A stretch of 8,484 nt of DNA from contig NVSI01000040.1 of the NCBI GenBank assembly GCA_002401195.1, positions 2,719-11,202 on the forward strand. Direction: 5' to 3'. Source of the stretch: Alphaproteobacteria bacterium (GTDB taxonomy: Bacteria > Pseudomonadota > Alphaproteobacteria > Micavibrionales > UBA1664). How positions within the stretch are numbered: position 1 is the first letter of the stretch; each line of letters starts with the position of its first letter. The translations under genes were made by a program, and so were the position numbers. Below the pieces are notes generated by a model. It saw only the letters and a list, made by a program, of their open reading frames with translations. It searched no databases and was not told the DNA's origin. Positions 6,937 through 8,484 of this stretch are shown here, piece after piece.

Positions 6937-7745
6937 ACACTACATATCTCAAACGATTCACCTTAACGCTTTATGTTGTGGGATCCTTTCTTGGCACGAT
7001 GACGGCAGTGAAGGCCGAGACGATGGAAGAAAAAGGATTTGCGATTTCCGCGCGAGCGGATCGTTCCGATCTTGGCTTTGGTGACAGTGTATCTGACATG
7101 AAAATGATTTTGAAAAATGCCCATGGGCAGGAAACAAATCGCATCATGAAAAACAAAATTTTGGAAGTTCAGGACGAAAGCGTTGGCGATAAAAGCATTA
7201 CTGTTTTTACGTCGCCGTCTGATATTTCAGGAACGGCGTTATTGTCCCACGCGAAAATTCTTGCCCCTGATGATCAGTGGCTTTATTTGCCGGCTTTGAA
7301 ACGGATTAAAAGAATTTCATCCGTGAATAAATCAGGGCCGTTTGTCGGCAGTGAATTCGCATTCGAAGATTTTACATCATTGGAATTGGGTAAATATGAT
7401 TATAAATTTTTACGAACGGAAAAATGTGGAGGGCTGACATGTGATGTTGTAGAGCGCTATCCACGATACAAACATTCTGGATATACAAAGCAGATATCAT
7501 GGATTGATCAAGATGTGTTTCAAGCGCGTAAAATTGAATTTTATGATCGCCGCGGCGGTTTGTTAAAAACGCTAACATTCTCGGGATACAAAAAACATGC
7601 TGGGAAATATTGGCGTGCGCATAAATTACACATGGAAAATGCCCAAAATGGAAAAAGAACCGATTTGATTTATTCAAATTATAAATTCAATACGGGGCTG
7701 AATTCCAATGATTTTGAAAAAGGTGTTTTGACACGTGTTCGGTAA
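6933..7745 (+). CDS. Periplasmic LolA-like outer-membrane lipoprotein-sorting protein (PF17131 type)
   Basis: A 270-residue exported protein. Residues 1-28 form a Sec signal peptide (KR, hydrophobic core, then VKA before ET). The mature part has the family hallmark: WLYLPALKRIKRIS (116-129), then GPFVGSEFAFEDF (135-147), followed by beta-rich sequence with WIDQDVFQARKIEFYD (190-205) and an ending of the type NDFEKGVLTRVR. C165 and C170 (CGGLTC) may form a disulfide. LolA-like proteins are half-barrels with a greasy cavity that carry acyl chains across the periplasm. Members of this subfamily are commonly encoded next to RND exporters rather than with LolB/LolCDE, so it is more likely a carrier for the RND cargo than a general lipoprotein chaperone. 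ATG 6933 overlaps the exporter's stop, and the Shine-Dalgarno is weak, so translation is probably coupled. Confidence 0.9.
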   Translation: MNTTYLKRFTLTLYVVGSFLGTMTAVKAETMEEKGFAISARADRSDLGFGDSVSDMKMILKNAHGQETNRIMKNKILEVQDESVGDKSITVFTSPSDISGTALLSHAKILAPDDQWLYLPALKRIKRISSVNKSGPFVGSEFAFEDFTSLELGKYDYKFLRTEKCGGLTCDVVERYPRYKHSGYTKQISWIDQDVFQARKIEFYDRRGGLLKTLTFSGYKKHAGKYWRAHKLHMENAQNGKRTDLIYSNYKFNTGLNSNDFEKGVLTRVR

Positions 7746-8484
7746 ATTTTTTCTTATCACTTTCGCTTTTGCAATGTTCATTTTCTCTGGCTTTTCTAAG
7801 GCTGGAGATTTTGACGTTTCAGGTTTTGTCGGGATGGAAACGCGCATTTTTTCACAAAGCCCGAAACATGACGGACAAAAAAATGGGCCTGAATTATCGA
7901 TGATTTTTAATCCTGAATTTCGATATAGTGCAGGCGATCACCGATTTAGTTTTATTCCTTTTTATCGCCATGACAGCCGCGATGATGAACGATCTCATTT
8001 CGATGTTCGAGAGGCATATTGGCTTTATCTGGCGGATGATTGGGAAATTTTAACGGGTGTTAATAAAGTCTTTTGGGGGGTGACGGAATCGCGCCACCTT
8101 GTGAATATTATCAATCAAAATGACGGTGTAGAAGATTTGGATGGCGAGGATTATTTGGGACAACCCATGGTGAATATTGCAACGCAAACAGACTTTGGGC
8201 GCCTTAGTTTTTATGCGCTTCCTGGGTTTCGTGAACGAACGTTTGCGGGCGCATCGGGGCGATTGCGCGCGGCATCGCCTGTTGATACAAACAACGCCAT
8301 CTATGAATCGAGCGCCGGCGATAAACATGTAGACGTGGCGGTGCGGTGGTCTCATTATTTTGGAGATTGGGATGTTGGGCTTTCTCATTTTTATGGAACG
8401 GGGCGCGAACCGCGATTGATTGAAAATGCCGCTGGAACAAAATTTGACCCTTATTACGATATCATCAACCAAACGGGTTTGGAT
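7735..8484 (+). CDS. Outer-membrane beta-barrel protein, RND/LolA-associated (3' end outside window)
   Basis: An open frame runs from GTG 7735 through the window end, giving 250 residues with no stop. The GTG start yields a good signal peptide (FGKFFLITF core, SKA at 21-23 before GDFDV). The next Met codon (7774) would cut that peptide too short. AAAAAGG at 7717-7723 is the likely Shine-Dalgarno. The mature part is rich in alternating, aromatic-ended strands (FSFIPFYRHD, REAYWLYL, DVGLSHFYG) as in barrels. The stretch GVNKVFWGVTESRHLVNIIN (108-127), then GQPMVNI and LPGFRERTF, is distinctive and looks conserved. I recall similar uncharacterised proteins beside RND plus LolA-like pairs, but give no family name. 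The start overlaps the LolA-like gene by 11 bases, so it is probably coupled. It would be the outer-membrane end of the pathway. Membrane topology is inferred from composition. Confidence 0.8.
   Translation, partial: MFGKFFLITFAFAMFIFSGFSKAGDFDVSGFVGMETRIFSQSPKHDGQKNGPELSMIFNPEFRYSAGDHRFSFIPFYRHDSRDDERSHFDVREAYWLYLADDWEILTGVNKVFWGVTESRHLVNIINQNDGVEDLDGEDYLGQPMVNIATQTDFGRLSFYALPGFRERTFAGASGRLRAASPVDTNNAIYESSAGDKHVDVAVRWSHYFGDWDVGLSHFYGTGREPRLIENAAGTKFDPYYDIINQTGLD

Noticed and set aside
8050..8472. 140-aa - strand ORF
   Set aside because: It is antisense to the outer-membrane protein, whose frame has a signal peptide and barrel-like strands; the antisense product shows no recognisable domain.
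7774..8484. ATG 7774 as start of the outer-membrane protein
   Set aside because: It would leave a signal peptide of only about 10 residues; GTG 7735 restores a full one and has a ribosome site.

Overview
The window is a compact stretch, AT-rich by eye, from a Gram-negative bacterium. The predicted outer-membrane barrel, the Sec-type signal peptides and the RND exporter support this. The gene types (MHYT hybrid kinase, HxlR regulator, RND exporter with LolA-like partner) would suit a proteobacterium, perhaps an alphaproteobacterium, but that placement is inference only. No mobile elements, tRNA, rRNA or CRISPR were seen.

Left part (1-3600, + strand) is a signalling module. It opens with the C-terminal part of a CheY-like receiver domain cut by the window edge. 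A 53-aa membrane or exported microprotein follows, joined by an ATGA overlap and preceded by a strong Shine-Dalgarno. After an 86-bp gap comes a 1033-residue tripartite hybrid histidine kinase: 7-TM MHYT sensor, an extra TM-periplasmic-TM sensor, HisKA, HATPase_c, receiver and HPt. The kinase holds a full His-Asp-His relay, and the adjacent receiver is a natural candidate for the terminal acceptor.

Middle part (3601-4273): the kinase converges, 12 bp apart, on a leftward HxlR-family regulator with the conserved N-terminal Cys-Pro. An imperfect hairpin at the junction may be a two-way terminator. The regulator's upstream region is very AT-rich and carries a 12-bp direct repeat and a dyad that look like its operator. 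A doubtful 39-aa ORF lies between it and the next gene.

Right part (4274-8484, + strand) is a tight four-gene run reading away from the HxlR gene: a YCII/DGPF-domain protein, an RND/MMPL-type inner-membrane exporter (773 aa), a secreted LolA-like periplasmic protein (PF17131 type) and an outer-membrane beta-barrel protein cut by the window end. The last three overlap or abut (ATGA, then 11 bp), so they probably form one envelope-spanning machine that moves a lipid or other hydrophobic cargo between membranes, possibly controlled by the thiol-containing HxlR repressor. The cargo cannot be read from the sequence.
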